Source: CAYQQJ01 sp964419935
Lineage (GTDB): Bacteria; Pseudomonadota; Gammaproteobacteria; Pseudomonadales; Cellvibrionaceae
Reading direction: 5' to 3'
Assembly: GCA_964419935.1 (NCBI GenBank)
Contig: CAYQQJ010000001.1
Location: 62,001-126,000, forward strand
Length of the DNA stretch: 64,000 bases
The translations under genes were made by a program, and so were the position numbers. The notes below the pieces were generated by a model that saw nothing but the letters and a program-made list of their open reading frames with translations, made no database searches and was not told the DNA's origin. This document shows, one piece after another, positions 57,441 through 64,000 of this stretch; positions within the stretch are counted from its first letter, which is position 1, and every line of letters starts with the position of its first letter.

Positions 57441-58397
57441 ATGGAACGTAAAGTTGACAGTACGGAAACCTCAGAGATGGAGACTGTCGGCGGCGCACTG
57501 GAGGATATACAAGCGTTCTGCGCTGTGGTTGAACTTGGCAGCATCTCTGCGGCGGCCCGGGATGTGGGGGAAACCAAAGGCGGCGTTAGTCGGCGGATAT
57601 CCCGCCTTGAAGGTCGTCTCGGTGCTCGGCTGCTATCTCGAACACCGCGTGCTGTGACCGCTACCGAGGAAGGGTTGAACTTCTACCAAAAAGCGCGAGA
57701 GGCTTTGGCGTTGCTGAAAGACGCCACCGAAGCCGCGCGCGAATCCCGCTCCGTGCCCAGTGGCCATTTGCGGCTGACCGCACCTCATGATTTGGGGCAG
57801 GAGGTTCTGCCCGAGCTGATCGTCGCCTTCCGCCGTCAACAACCGCAGATTACCGTCGAATTGATCCTCACTGATAGTGTTCTGGATCTTGCTGCCCATC
57901 GAATCGATATCGCACTTAGAGCGACCGCCGGTGCGCTGCCGGATTCTGACTATCGTGCTTCGTCACTCGGCTCATTCCATATCGCGCTTTATGCCGCACC
58001 GAGTTACTTGGCTGAGAAGCCTGCACTGCTTTCACCAGATGAACTCGATACCCATGAGCTGGTTACTTTGGGAAAATATTCGCCGGGTGTCGTGGACATC
58101 CGCTTGCAAAGTGTTCGCGGTGTGCAAAAACATGTTGTTTGTCGCCCACTGGTGATGGCCAGCGACTACGCTTGTATCCACAACATTATTAAAGCCGGAG
58201 GCGGTGTTGGTGCTATACCGGAAATAGTGGCTGCGGCTTCTGTGAAGTCCCGCGAGTTGGTGCGCGTGCTGCCCGAATGGACGCTGGCGCGAGCACAGCT
58301 GCATGCGCTGAGCGTAGCGGGGCGTGACGCGCCGGCCCGCGTGCGGGTGTTTCGGGAATTTGCCCGAGAATATCTGGCGCAGATAACGGGCAATTGA
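57441..58397 (+). CDS. LysR-family transcriptional regulator
   Basis: A 318-residue LysR regulator. The winged HTH is in residues about 20-80 (LEDIQAFCAVVELGSISAAARDVGETKGGVSRRISRLEGRLGARLLSRTPR), then a substrate-binding domain (about 105-310). An effector is not predictable. GGGAGG precedes the ATG at 57441. Divergent placement with doxX suggests that it controls that promoter and its own, as is usual for the family. Confidence 0.9.
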   Translation: MERKVDSTETSEMETVGGALEDIQAFCAVVELGSISAAARDVGETKGGVSRRISRLEGRLGARLLSRTPRAVTATEEGLNFYQKAREALALLKDATEAARESRSVPSGHLRLTAPHDLGQEVLPELIVAFRRQQPQITVELILTDSVLDLAAHRIDIALRATAGALPDSDYRASSLGSFHIALYAAPSYLAEKPALLSPDELDTHELVTLGKYSPGVVDIRLQSVRGVQKHVVCRPLVMASDYACIHNIIKAGGGVGAIPEIVAAASVKSRELVRVLPEWTLARAQLHALSVAGRDAPARVRVFREFAREYLAQITGN

Positions 58398-58505
58398 AAC
58401 AAGCTTTATACCGTCCCACGGCACGGCTGCGGCAAATGCATAGAAGCGGGTAGCCGAGCCGAGCTAGGCGTTGCGATCAACACCGCGCCTCCAGATTTTG
58501 GAACG

Positions 58506-60065
58506 CTACGCGCGTGCGGCAGTTTCTGCTACTAAAGACAATAACTTTTGAATATCCACCGGCTTCACAAAATGGTGAGAGAAGCCGGCAGCTTTGCTGT
58601 GCTCTCGGTCGCGGGCTTGGCCGTAGCCTGTGAGCGCAATGAAAGTCGAATCGGTCACTTCGGGAATTTTCCGTAGACGGCGGGCTAACTCGAAACCGTC
58701 CATATCGGGTAGACCGATATCCAGAATAATAATCTGAGGTTTTTTGCTGCCTGACATTGTGCAGTGCCTCCAGCGCTGAGTACTCCGCGTATGATTGATA
58801 TCCATGGGCTTCCAGTAACATACACAAGGTTTGCGCCGCATCTACATTATCATCCACGACCATTACTGATAAATCACCGCCCTTGACACTACCCGCACCT
58901 GGACGGCTATCGTCAGCGGATATTGCCGCCGCCGTTATAAGGCGCGGCAAACATACGGTGAACTCACTGCCTTTATTCGCGCCCTCACTGCGCGCTGTAA
59001 CGGTACCTCGATGCAATCCGACCAAACTTTTAACCAGCGCCAGCCTTCCACTTGTTCGAATGTTGTGCCTGTGTATTCATAAAAGCGGTCATTGACCCAG
59101 TGAATGTAACCATCGGGGTGCGCCATCCACGCCAGGTGCGGAATTGTGTTAGCCAATTGTCGCAATCGCTGCTCACTTTCGCGCAGCGCCTGATTCGCGT
59201 GTACCGCCTCTGTTACGTCGCTACCTTCAATGAAAATGCCGGTGACCCTGCCGGTTAAATCCAGTATGGGCTGATAAATAAAATCCACATAGCGTTGCTC
59301 CAGCTCATTTTTCTGTTGCCGGTGTAAGCGAATAGGCACGGCGTGACCTCTATAAGGTTCGCCAGATATGAATACTTGATTAAGCAGCTCTAAAAAGCCT
59401 TGACCCTCCACTTCCGGCAGCGCTTCTCGCACCGGCTTGCCAATCAGTTCGCGGTGTCCCACGAGTTGGTAATAAGCATCATTCGCTATTTCGAAGGTGT
59501 GATTGGCGTGTCGCGTCACCGCAATAATACCCGGCGCTTGCTGAAAGAACCCCTTCAGTCGCTCGTTTTCATCATCGCGGTAGCGCTCCGCCAGGACCTG
59601 TTGCGTGGTTTCGGTGCAGGCGCAGTAGATGCCGGCCGCTGTGCCAGTATCGTCATAAACCGGCGAGTAGGAAAAGGTAAACCAGGTCTGCTCCTCAAAA
59701 CCCTTACGGCGCATGATGAGCGGTAGGTTTTCGAAGTAGTTCGGCTCGCCGGCCAGGGCTTTATCGACAATTGGGCTGACGTCGTGCCAAATTTCCGACC
59801 ATACTTCGTGAAAGGGCTGCCCTAGTGCTGCGGGGTGCTTTTGCCCGAGCACATCAATATACGCGTCGTTGTAGATAAGCCCGAGCTCCGGTCCCCAGGC
59901 GGTGAACATGGGGAATTTGGAGTTCAGCATAAGCCCGACCACGGTTCGCAGCGCCTGGGGCCACGTCTCTGGCAGGCCCAGGGGCGAGGAAGACCAGTCC
60001 AGTGTTCGAAAAAGCGCGGCGATTTCGCCTTGGCCGAGTTCGAGAGCGTGTTCTACATTGGGCAT
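58506..60065 (-). pseudogene. hybrid histidine kinase, inactivated by deletion and frameshift
   Basis: The first part (60065 to about 59035) encodes PAS-type sensing regions (MFTAWGPELGLIYNDAYIDVLG, and a second PAS segment before GRVTGIFIEGSDVTEAVHANQALRESEQRL). After VEGW the phosphoacceptor (HisKA) domain and nearly all of the ATPase domain are missing. The sequence resumes in another frame as the end of an HATPase domain (VGLHRGTVTARSEG, FTVCLPRL), then a REC receiver domain (SVMVVDDNVDAAQTL). A second frame change occurs at about 58740-58745 in a run of six A (minus strand). The final REC segment continues in a third frame as PQIIILDIGLPDMDGFELARRL and on to SLVAETAARA. No kinase output can be made. 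Confidence 0.8.
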
Positions 60066-60193
60066 GATTCATCGGCCGATCTAGTCGAATGAGGCGTCAG
60101 TATATCGAACTGGGGTGCTATGTCTAACCTCGCCCCGTGGGATCAGTCGTTGGAGAATCCACGCTTTGAAGAATTCCATAATGGAAAAATATC

Positions 60194-60231
60194 TTGCGCT
60201 CTTCAGTCATGGTGTTATAGTTAACTATAAC
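60194..60231 (+). promoter_or_regulatory. candidate promoter with perfect palindromic operator for gntR operon
   Basis: TTGCGC (60194-60199), a 16-base gap and TATAGT (60216-60221) could be -35 and -10. GTTATAGTTAACTATAAC (60214-60231) is a perfect 18-base palindrome overlapping the -10 element. A GntR/YtrA regulator binding here would repress its own operon. Confidence 0.65.
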
Positions 60232-60292
60232 AGTGTTTCGCACGCAAGACTGTAATACCAAGACATGTGCCACAAAACACAAGGCAACCGCA

Positions 60293-60667
60293 ATGCAGGA
60301 TCTCTGGAGAAATGACCAGCCGATTTACCGTCAACTTCACGAGCGTATTTTGGCGTTAATTCTTAATGGCGCCATCAAGGAGGGTGAGGCCATTCCCTCG
60401 GTGCGCCAAGTTGCCAGCGACTATCAGATCAATCACCTGACGGTGGCCAAGGCCTATCAGGAACTGGTAGATCAAGGTCTCGTGGAGAAGAGGCGGGGGC
60501 TGGGCATGTTTGTGGTGCCCGGTGCTCGAGACAAGGCGGCCACTGCCGAGCGAAAGAAATTTATCGAGCAGGAGTTGCCGCAACTGGTTGCGCGCGTTCA
60601 GCAGCTCAACATAAAAGAATCCGAACTGATCAGCCAGATAAAAAAAATGATTAAGGAGAAACACTAA
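60293..60667 (+). CDS. GntR-family regulator, YtrA subfamily
   Basis: A 124-residue small regulator: QPIYRQLHERILALILNGAIKEGEAIPSVRQVA and the wHTH with NHLTVAKAYQELVDQGLVEKRRGLGMFV, then a short C-terminal helical tail. YtrA regulators lack a ligand domain and usually control ABC transporter genes downstream, as here. The ATG at 60293 is chosen from the AAGG site; its stop overlaps the next ATG (TAATG). It probably senses envelope stress indirectly; no ligand is known. Confidence 0.9.
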   Translation: MQDLWRNDQPIYRQLHERILALILNGAIKEGEAIPSVRQVASDYQINHLTVAKAYQELVDQGLVEKRRGLGMFVVPGARDKAATAERKKFIEQELPQLVARVQQLNIKESELISQIKKMIKEKH

Positions 60668-61554
60668 TGGAATCCGTTATCGCTGCCCGCAACCTGCACA
60701 AGGCATACGGCAATACCAAAGCGCTGGATGGTGTGGACCTTACACTAAAGCCGGGCCGCATTCTCGGGCTTATCGGCCCCAACGGCGCCGGTAAAACCAC
60801 GCTGCTGAAATGCATTCTCGGCCTGGCACCGGTGGATGGTGAGCTCTCTGTGCTCGGCATGAACCTCCGCACCCAGCGTACCCAATTGCTTGAGCAGGTG
60901 TCATTCATTGCGGATACCGCCATCCTGCCGCGCTGGTTGAAAGTCAGTGAATCCTTGCAATATCTGGAGGGCATTCATCCGCGTTTTGATCGAAGTCGCG
61001 CCGAAGTTTTTCTGGCTCGCACCGGAATAAAGCGCGAAAGCCGCGTACGGGAGCTTTCAAAGGGCATGCTCACGCAATTGCACCTGGCCCTGATCATGGC
61101 CATCGACAGCAAACTACTGGTGTTGGACGAACCCACGCTGGGATTGGATATTCTCTACCGCAAACAGTTTTACAGCACGTTGCTCGATGATTATTTCGAC
61201 CAGGACAAAACGATATTGATTACCACACATCAGGTGGAAGAAATTGAGAATCTATTGACGGATGTCATTTTCATCAAGAACGGCAGGCTTTGTTTGGAAA
61301 CAGCGATGGATGACATTGGCAGCCGCTATACGGAACTGCGGGTAACTGATGAACAGGTGTCACAGGCCGAGGCTCTGCAGCCGTTACATAGTCGACCGAT
61401 GCTCGGTGGCAGGGCGATGATTTTTGAAGACGTTGAACCCTCTGCACTTAGCGACTTAGGCCAGCTAAAAGCCCCCAGCTTGGCAGATCTTTTTGTTGCC
61501 AAGATGCAAAATCCTCAAGCTGGCGCGTCGCATAAAGGAGCGGCTCATGAATAA
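60667..61554 (+). CDS. ABC transporter ATP-binding protein
   Basis: A 295-residue ATPase with Walker A GPNGAGKTT (38-46), an ABC signature LSKGM in place of LSGGQ, Walker B LLVLDEPT and the H-loop TTHQ. A C-terminal extension of about 80 residues follows. It pairs with the ABC-2 permease encoded next, with start/stop overlap on both sides. The export substrate is unknown. Confidence 0.9.
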   Translation: MESVIAARNLHKAYGNTKALDGVDLTLKPGRILGLIGPNGAGKTTLLKCILGLAPVDGELSVLGMNLRTQRTQLLEQVSFIADTAILPRWLKVSESLQYLEGIHPRFDRSRAEVFLARTGIKRESRVRELSKGMLTQLHLALIMAIDSKLLVLDEPTLGLDILYRKQFYSTLLDDYFDQDKTILITTHQVEEIENLLTDVIFIKNGRLCLETAMDDIGSRYTELRVTDEQVSQAEALQPLHSRPMLGGRAMIFEDVEPSALSDLGQLKAPSLADLFVAKMQNPQAGASHKGAAHE

Positions 61555-62464
61555 GATACTCATTCAGTTCAAACGGGAATTCTGGGAGTCACGCGCAAGT
61601 TTTGTGTGGACGCCGCTCATCATCGGCGGAATTCTTATGGGCTTATTATTGCTGGGTATTATCCCAGCTCAGGTTGAGCTCAATCAGACTACGCAGCAAA
61701 TGGATTTCAATGATGATCAGCACAGCGTACCCGAATACCTGCACCAGTTGAAGATAGGGGATGTGCCTTCTATTCCGGCGGAATTCCTGATTCATGGGCT
61801 GGCTGCAATTTACACTTTATTCACTGCAATTCTGTTGCTGGTGCTGGCTACTTACTTGAGCGGCGCACTTTACAGTGACAGGCGTGACCAAAGTATTTTG
61901 TTCTGGAAGTCGTTACCCGTGACCGAACGACAAAATGTGTTAACCAAGCTGGCTGCGGCCGTGTTCGGCGCTCCACTGTTTTATGCCGCCGCCGCACTTA
62001 TTACCGGCGCATTCTTTCTGCTGATATTCATGGTCTACGCAGGCCTGGTTTGGAATCTACCCGTTCCGGATTTGGGCGGTGTGGTAGCAACCTTTTTCGT
62101 CAGTACGATGGGCCTGGTAACGGGCTGGTGGCTACTCATACTTTGGATGCTGCCGATATTTTGCTGGTTGCTGTTGTGCTCCGCAATCGCCCGGAAGACA
62201 CCGCTGTTGATAGCGCTGGGCATACCGCTTGCGCTGATAGTGCTGGAAGCCTGGGTGTTTGGTGATTTTCAATTGGCCGGGGTAGTCAAGCATCAGGTGC
62301 ACGGGGCATTCGCGGCGTTTCAGAAAGTGCTCCATCACCCAGCGCAATTCAGGCATGAACTCGTCGCAACCTTATCTGCCCCTGCTGTATGGATTGGTCT
62401 AGTCATCAGCGCGGCGATGCTGGCAGCCTGTGTTTGGCTGCGCACGTTCAAATATGAAATCTAA
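61547..62464 (+). CDS. ABC-2 type permease
   Basis: A 305-residue membrane protein with about six hydrophobic helices (about 20-42, 85-110, 140-165, 175-200, 210-235 and 280-300) and a long periplasmic loop after the first. AAAGGAG supports the ATG at 61547, which overlaps the end of the ATPase gene by eight bases, so translation is coupled. It should form the membrane part of the same transporter. Confidence 0.85.
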   Translation: MNKILIQFKREFWESRASFVWTPLIIGGILMGLLLLGIIPAQVELNQTTQQMDFNDDQHSVPEYLHQLKIGDVPSIPAEFLIHGLAAIYTLFTAILLLVLATYLSGALYSDRRDQSILFWKSLPVTERQNVLTKLAAAVFGAPLFYAAAALITGAFFLLIFMVYAGLVWNLPVPDLGGVVATFFVSTMGLVTGWWLLILWMLPIFCWLLLCSAIARKTPLLIALGIPLALIVLEAWVFGDFQLAGVVKHQVHGAFAAFQKVLHHPAQFRHELVATLSAPAVWIGLVISAAMLAACVWLRTFKYEI

Positions 62465-62611
62465 AATCGAATCAATCAATTTTAACATCTAATCAATCAA
62501 TAGAGATGCCTCAAAAAGGAGCTTACCATGAAAATCAGGAATCTATGTCTTGTGCTTGCAGTAACCTTAACCCTCAGCGCCTGCGTGTTTCACGTTGGCA
62601 GTCCCAAACAC

Positions 62612-62636
62612 TGAACCTGCACCACTTTAACGGACA
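62612..62636 (+). repeat. IS left inverted repeat
   Basis: The 25 bases begin TGAACCTGCACCACTTTAAC. They match the complement of the right repeat at 23 of 25 positions. Confidence 0.9.
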
Positions 62637-62667
62637 GTAAATCACTGTCATGCTAAAGGGGTATACC

Positions 62668-63033
62668 ATGGGAATAACGAAGAAGAACCATTACGATAGC
62701 TACACGTTGGCCTTTAAAGTAAAAGCGGTTAAGGAAAGCAACAAGCAGGGCGTTAAGGCCATAGATGTAGCTGAAGCGCTTGGCATTCATCCGGTGATGC
62801 TGTATCGGTGGCGCCAGGAATTCAGAGAAGGACGTCTCTCCGAGAATAAACATATGAGAATACCGGCTCCACCGCCCCAAAAATCGAGAGCGGAATCAGA
62901 CAAGCTAAAAGTTGCAGAGCGGCGGATAAGAGAGCTTGAGAAAAGCTTGGCAGCCAAGGAAGAGGAAGTCATCATCCTAAAAAAGGCCGGTCGGTTCTTT
63001 CAGGAACAGCGCAAGAAAAATACGCGTTCATAG
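62668..63033 (+). CDS. IS3-family OrfA, HTH transposase subunit
   Basis: A 121-residue protein with an N-terminal helix-turn-helix (VKAIDVAEALGIHPVMLYRWRQEF) and a C-terminal leucine-zipper-like coiled coil (LKVAERRIRELEKSLAAKEEEVIILKKA). It recognises the IS ends. AAAGGGG precedes ATG 62668; an ATG at 62650 lies upstream of it. An A-rich stretch (63012-63021, GAAAAAT) near the end may allow -1 frameshifting into OrfB; the site is not a perfect slippery heptamer. Confidence 0.88.
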   Translation: MGITKKNHYDSYTLAFKVKAVKESNKQGVKAIDVAEALGIHPVMLYRWRQEFREGRLSENKHMRIPAPPPQKSRAESDKLKVAERRIRELEKSLAAKEEEVIILKKAGRFFQEQRKKNTRS

Positions 63034-63059
63034 ATAAGAACCGACCATCCCACAAAATA

Positions 63060-63875
63060 GTGACGATGTGTGAGCACCTGGACGTCTCCGCCAGTGGTTA
63101 TTACGACTGGCGAGGCAGGCCCCCTAGCGAAAGAGCCAAACATGATGCGGTACTGGTGGAGCAGATTGTCGAGATGCACCAGGGTCATGAGGCGAACTAT
63201 GGAGCTGTTCGGGTGCACCCGTACCTCAAGAAGCTAAGCTATAGCTGCAGTCGCAGACGAGTCAACCGCTTGATGAAAGCGCATGGGATACGCTCAAAAT
63301 ACCATGCTCACCGCCTTCGGCGTGCCAACGGTAGCAACGGCCCCGTGGCGGACAACCTGTTGGCTAGACAGCCACCGGCCGAGCAGAGTGGCCAGCAATG
63401 GGCGGGCGATATGACATACTTGAAGACAAGGGAAGGTGATTTCTATCTGGCGGCTATCTTGGATCTATGGTCTAGGAAGGTGATAGGTTGGGCGTTCTCA
63501 CGAAATCATGACACCGACTTGGTAAGAGGAGCTCTTGATATGTCGCTCGCGTTTGAAAGCAGACAGCCGGGTTGCCTCTTCCATAGCGACCAAGGATCGG
63601 AATATCGCTCAGATAGCTATCGTGGTCGGGTCGCTGAAGTGGGTATGATAAGTAGCATGAGCCGCGCGGGCACACCTACCGACAACGCCTACGTCGAGTC
63701 ATTTTTTAAGACGCTGCGCAACGAGCTGCTTCACCACTGGAAGTTCAACACCTTTGTTGAATGCGTCGCACGAATAATGGAATACATTGAGTTTTATAAT
63801 GAAAGACGTCTACACTCAAGCCTGAACTATTTATCACCAAATGAATATCAACTCTTGAGTTCAAAGTGTCCGTGA
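63060..63875 (+). CDS. IS3-family OrfB, DDE integrase-type transposase
   Basis: Annotated from a GTG at 63060; the frame also runs upstream (KYAFIDKNRPSHKIV) and overlaps OrfA in the -1 frame, so a fused OrfAB made by frameshifting is likely. The rve catalytic core has the first Asp in AGDMTYLK, the second in HSDQGSEY, and the Glu in NAYVESFF. YIEFYNERRLHSSLNYLSPNEY is the typical C-terminal motif. The stop codon lies inside the right inverted repeat. Confidence 0.88.
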   Translation: MTMCEHLDVSASGYYDWRGRPPSERAKHDAVLVEQIVEMHQGHEANYGAVRVHPYLKKLSYSCSRRRVNRLMKAHGIRSKYHAHRLRRANGSNGPVADNLLARQPPAEQSGQQWAGDMTYLKTREGDFYLAAILDLWSRKVIGWAFSRNHDTDLVRGALDMSLAFESRQPGCLFHSDQGSEYRSDSYRGRVAEVGMISSMSRAGTPTDNAYVESFFKTLRNELLHHWKFNTFVECVARIMEYIEFYNERRLHSSLNYLSPNEYQLLSSKCP

Positions 63876-63891
63876 AAGTGGTGCAGGTCCA
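63867..63891 (+). repeat. IS right inverted repeat
   Basis: Ends GGTGCAGGTCCA and is the partner of the left repeat. It is directly followed by the target-duplication copy CAC. Confidence 0.9.
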
Positions 63892-64000
63892 CACGTTAAC
63901 ACCACGACAGTGGGGCAGGAGTTAACGGATTTAAAACTGGCTTTGGATAATGGTGCCATTACCGACTCTGAATATCGCATGATGAAAACGGAAATTCTGG

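Larger units (their letters stand above)
62612..63891 (+). mobile_element. IS3-family insertion sequence
   Basis: A 1280-base element with 25-base inverted terminal repeats, starting TGAACCTGCACC and ending GGTGCAGGTCCA, mismatched at two positions. It is flanked by the 3-base duplication CAC (62609-62611; 63892-63894). It carries two overlapping-frame genes of the OrfA/OrfB type. Both look intact. Removing the element restores the host gene's frame, so insertion is recent. Confidence 0.92.
62528..64000 (+). pseudogene. small SHOCT-type lipoprotein gene, split by an IS element
   Basis: Codons at 62528-62611 encode MKIRNLCLVLAVTLTLSAC and then VFHVGSPKH, with a lipobox cysteine. The frame then meets the IS. 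After removing 62612-63891 and one CAC, the frame continues from 63895 (VNTTTVGQ, then ELTDLKLALDNGAITDSEYR, then MMKTEIL) to the window edge. The second part matches a SHOCT domain (short oligomerisation motif). The product would be a small lipoprotein of unknown function, last gene of the gntR-ABC operon with AAAAAGGAG at its start. The residual reading frame stops at TGA 62612-62614. Confidence 0.85.

Noticed and set aside
1..64000. CRISPR array, tRNA or rRNA genes
   Set aside because: No direct-repeat-spacer pattern and no tRNA- or rRNA-like sequence was noticed in reading; a covariance search would be needed to be sure.

Overview
The window is bacterial and fits a gammaproteobacterium. 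The marks are SelO, a YbdG-type MscS channel, a YcaD-like MFS carrier, a bacterial alpha-2-macroglobulin paired with PBP1C, a GGDEF-EAL protein, two chemoreceptors and an IS3-family element. The large modular secreted enzymes with CBM6, CBM32/F5-8C, FN3 and beta/gamma-crystallin modules suggest a polysaccharide-degrading lineage such as the Cellvibrionaceae and relatives. That placement is inference; no rRNA or tRNA gene was seen to settle it.

Layout. 0-7 kb: a short DUF1993-like gene, an RpiB/LacAB-type isomerase, a membrane GGDEF-EAL protein, then a minus-strand pair of a PhoX-like (DUF839) lipoprotein and a two-CxxCH cytochrome-like protein. 7.8-12 kb: two secreted multidomain proteins, a thaumatin-like protein and a GH76 enzyme, sharing CBM6 and beta/gamma-crystallin modules. 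12-20 kb: small housekeeping and accessory genes (Sbal_3080-type lipoprotein, GST remnant, DUF72, YceI, SDR, Rho-N-like protein, PadR-HAAS pair, YbdG-type channel, EF-hand protein). 20-23 kb: a stand-alone A-T-TE NRPS-like enzyme. 23.5-29 kb: GFA protein, LysE-type exporter, then chemoreceptor, porin and PstS-like protein in a row. 29-35.6 kb: one 2116-residue secreted protein with two GH87-type beta-helix catalytic domains. 36.5-46 kb: an RND pump pair, SelO, a chemoreceptor and an MFS carrier. 46-54.7 kb: alpha-2-macroglobulin and PBP1C. 54.9-58.4 kb: divergent LysR and doxX / extradiol dioxygenase / quinone oxidoreductase genes. 58.5-60 kb: a hybrid histidine kinase broken by an internal deletion and a frameshift. 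60.2-64 kb: a GntR(YtrA)-ABC operon whose last gene, a SHOCT-type lipoprotein, is split by an IS3-family element.

How the genes may work together. The GH87 (alpha-1,3-glucan/nigeran), GH76 (alpha-1,6-mannan) and thaumatin-like (possible beta-1,3-glucanase) proteins together match the main polymers of fungal and yeast walls. The window therefore looks like part of a mycolytic or fungal-debris-feeding repertoire. The most striking item is the double-catalytic GH87 protein. Its two domains keep the same Asp-x22-Asp-Asp spacing and arose by an internal duplication of an entire CBM32-FN3-CBM35-GH87 block.

Non-coding structure is also notable. Three copies of a structured repeat (42.6, 52.1 and 54.7 kb) share an internal hairpin and an ACAGGGACGT-like core but have copy-specific complementary arms. 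There is a separate REP-like palindrome (52.0 kb, half copy at 36.2 kb). Candidate operators lie upstream of the GH87, padR and gntR genes.
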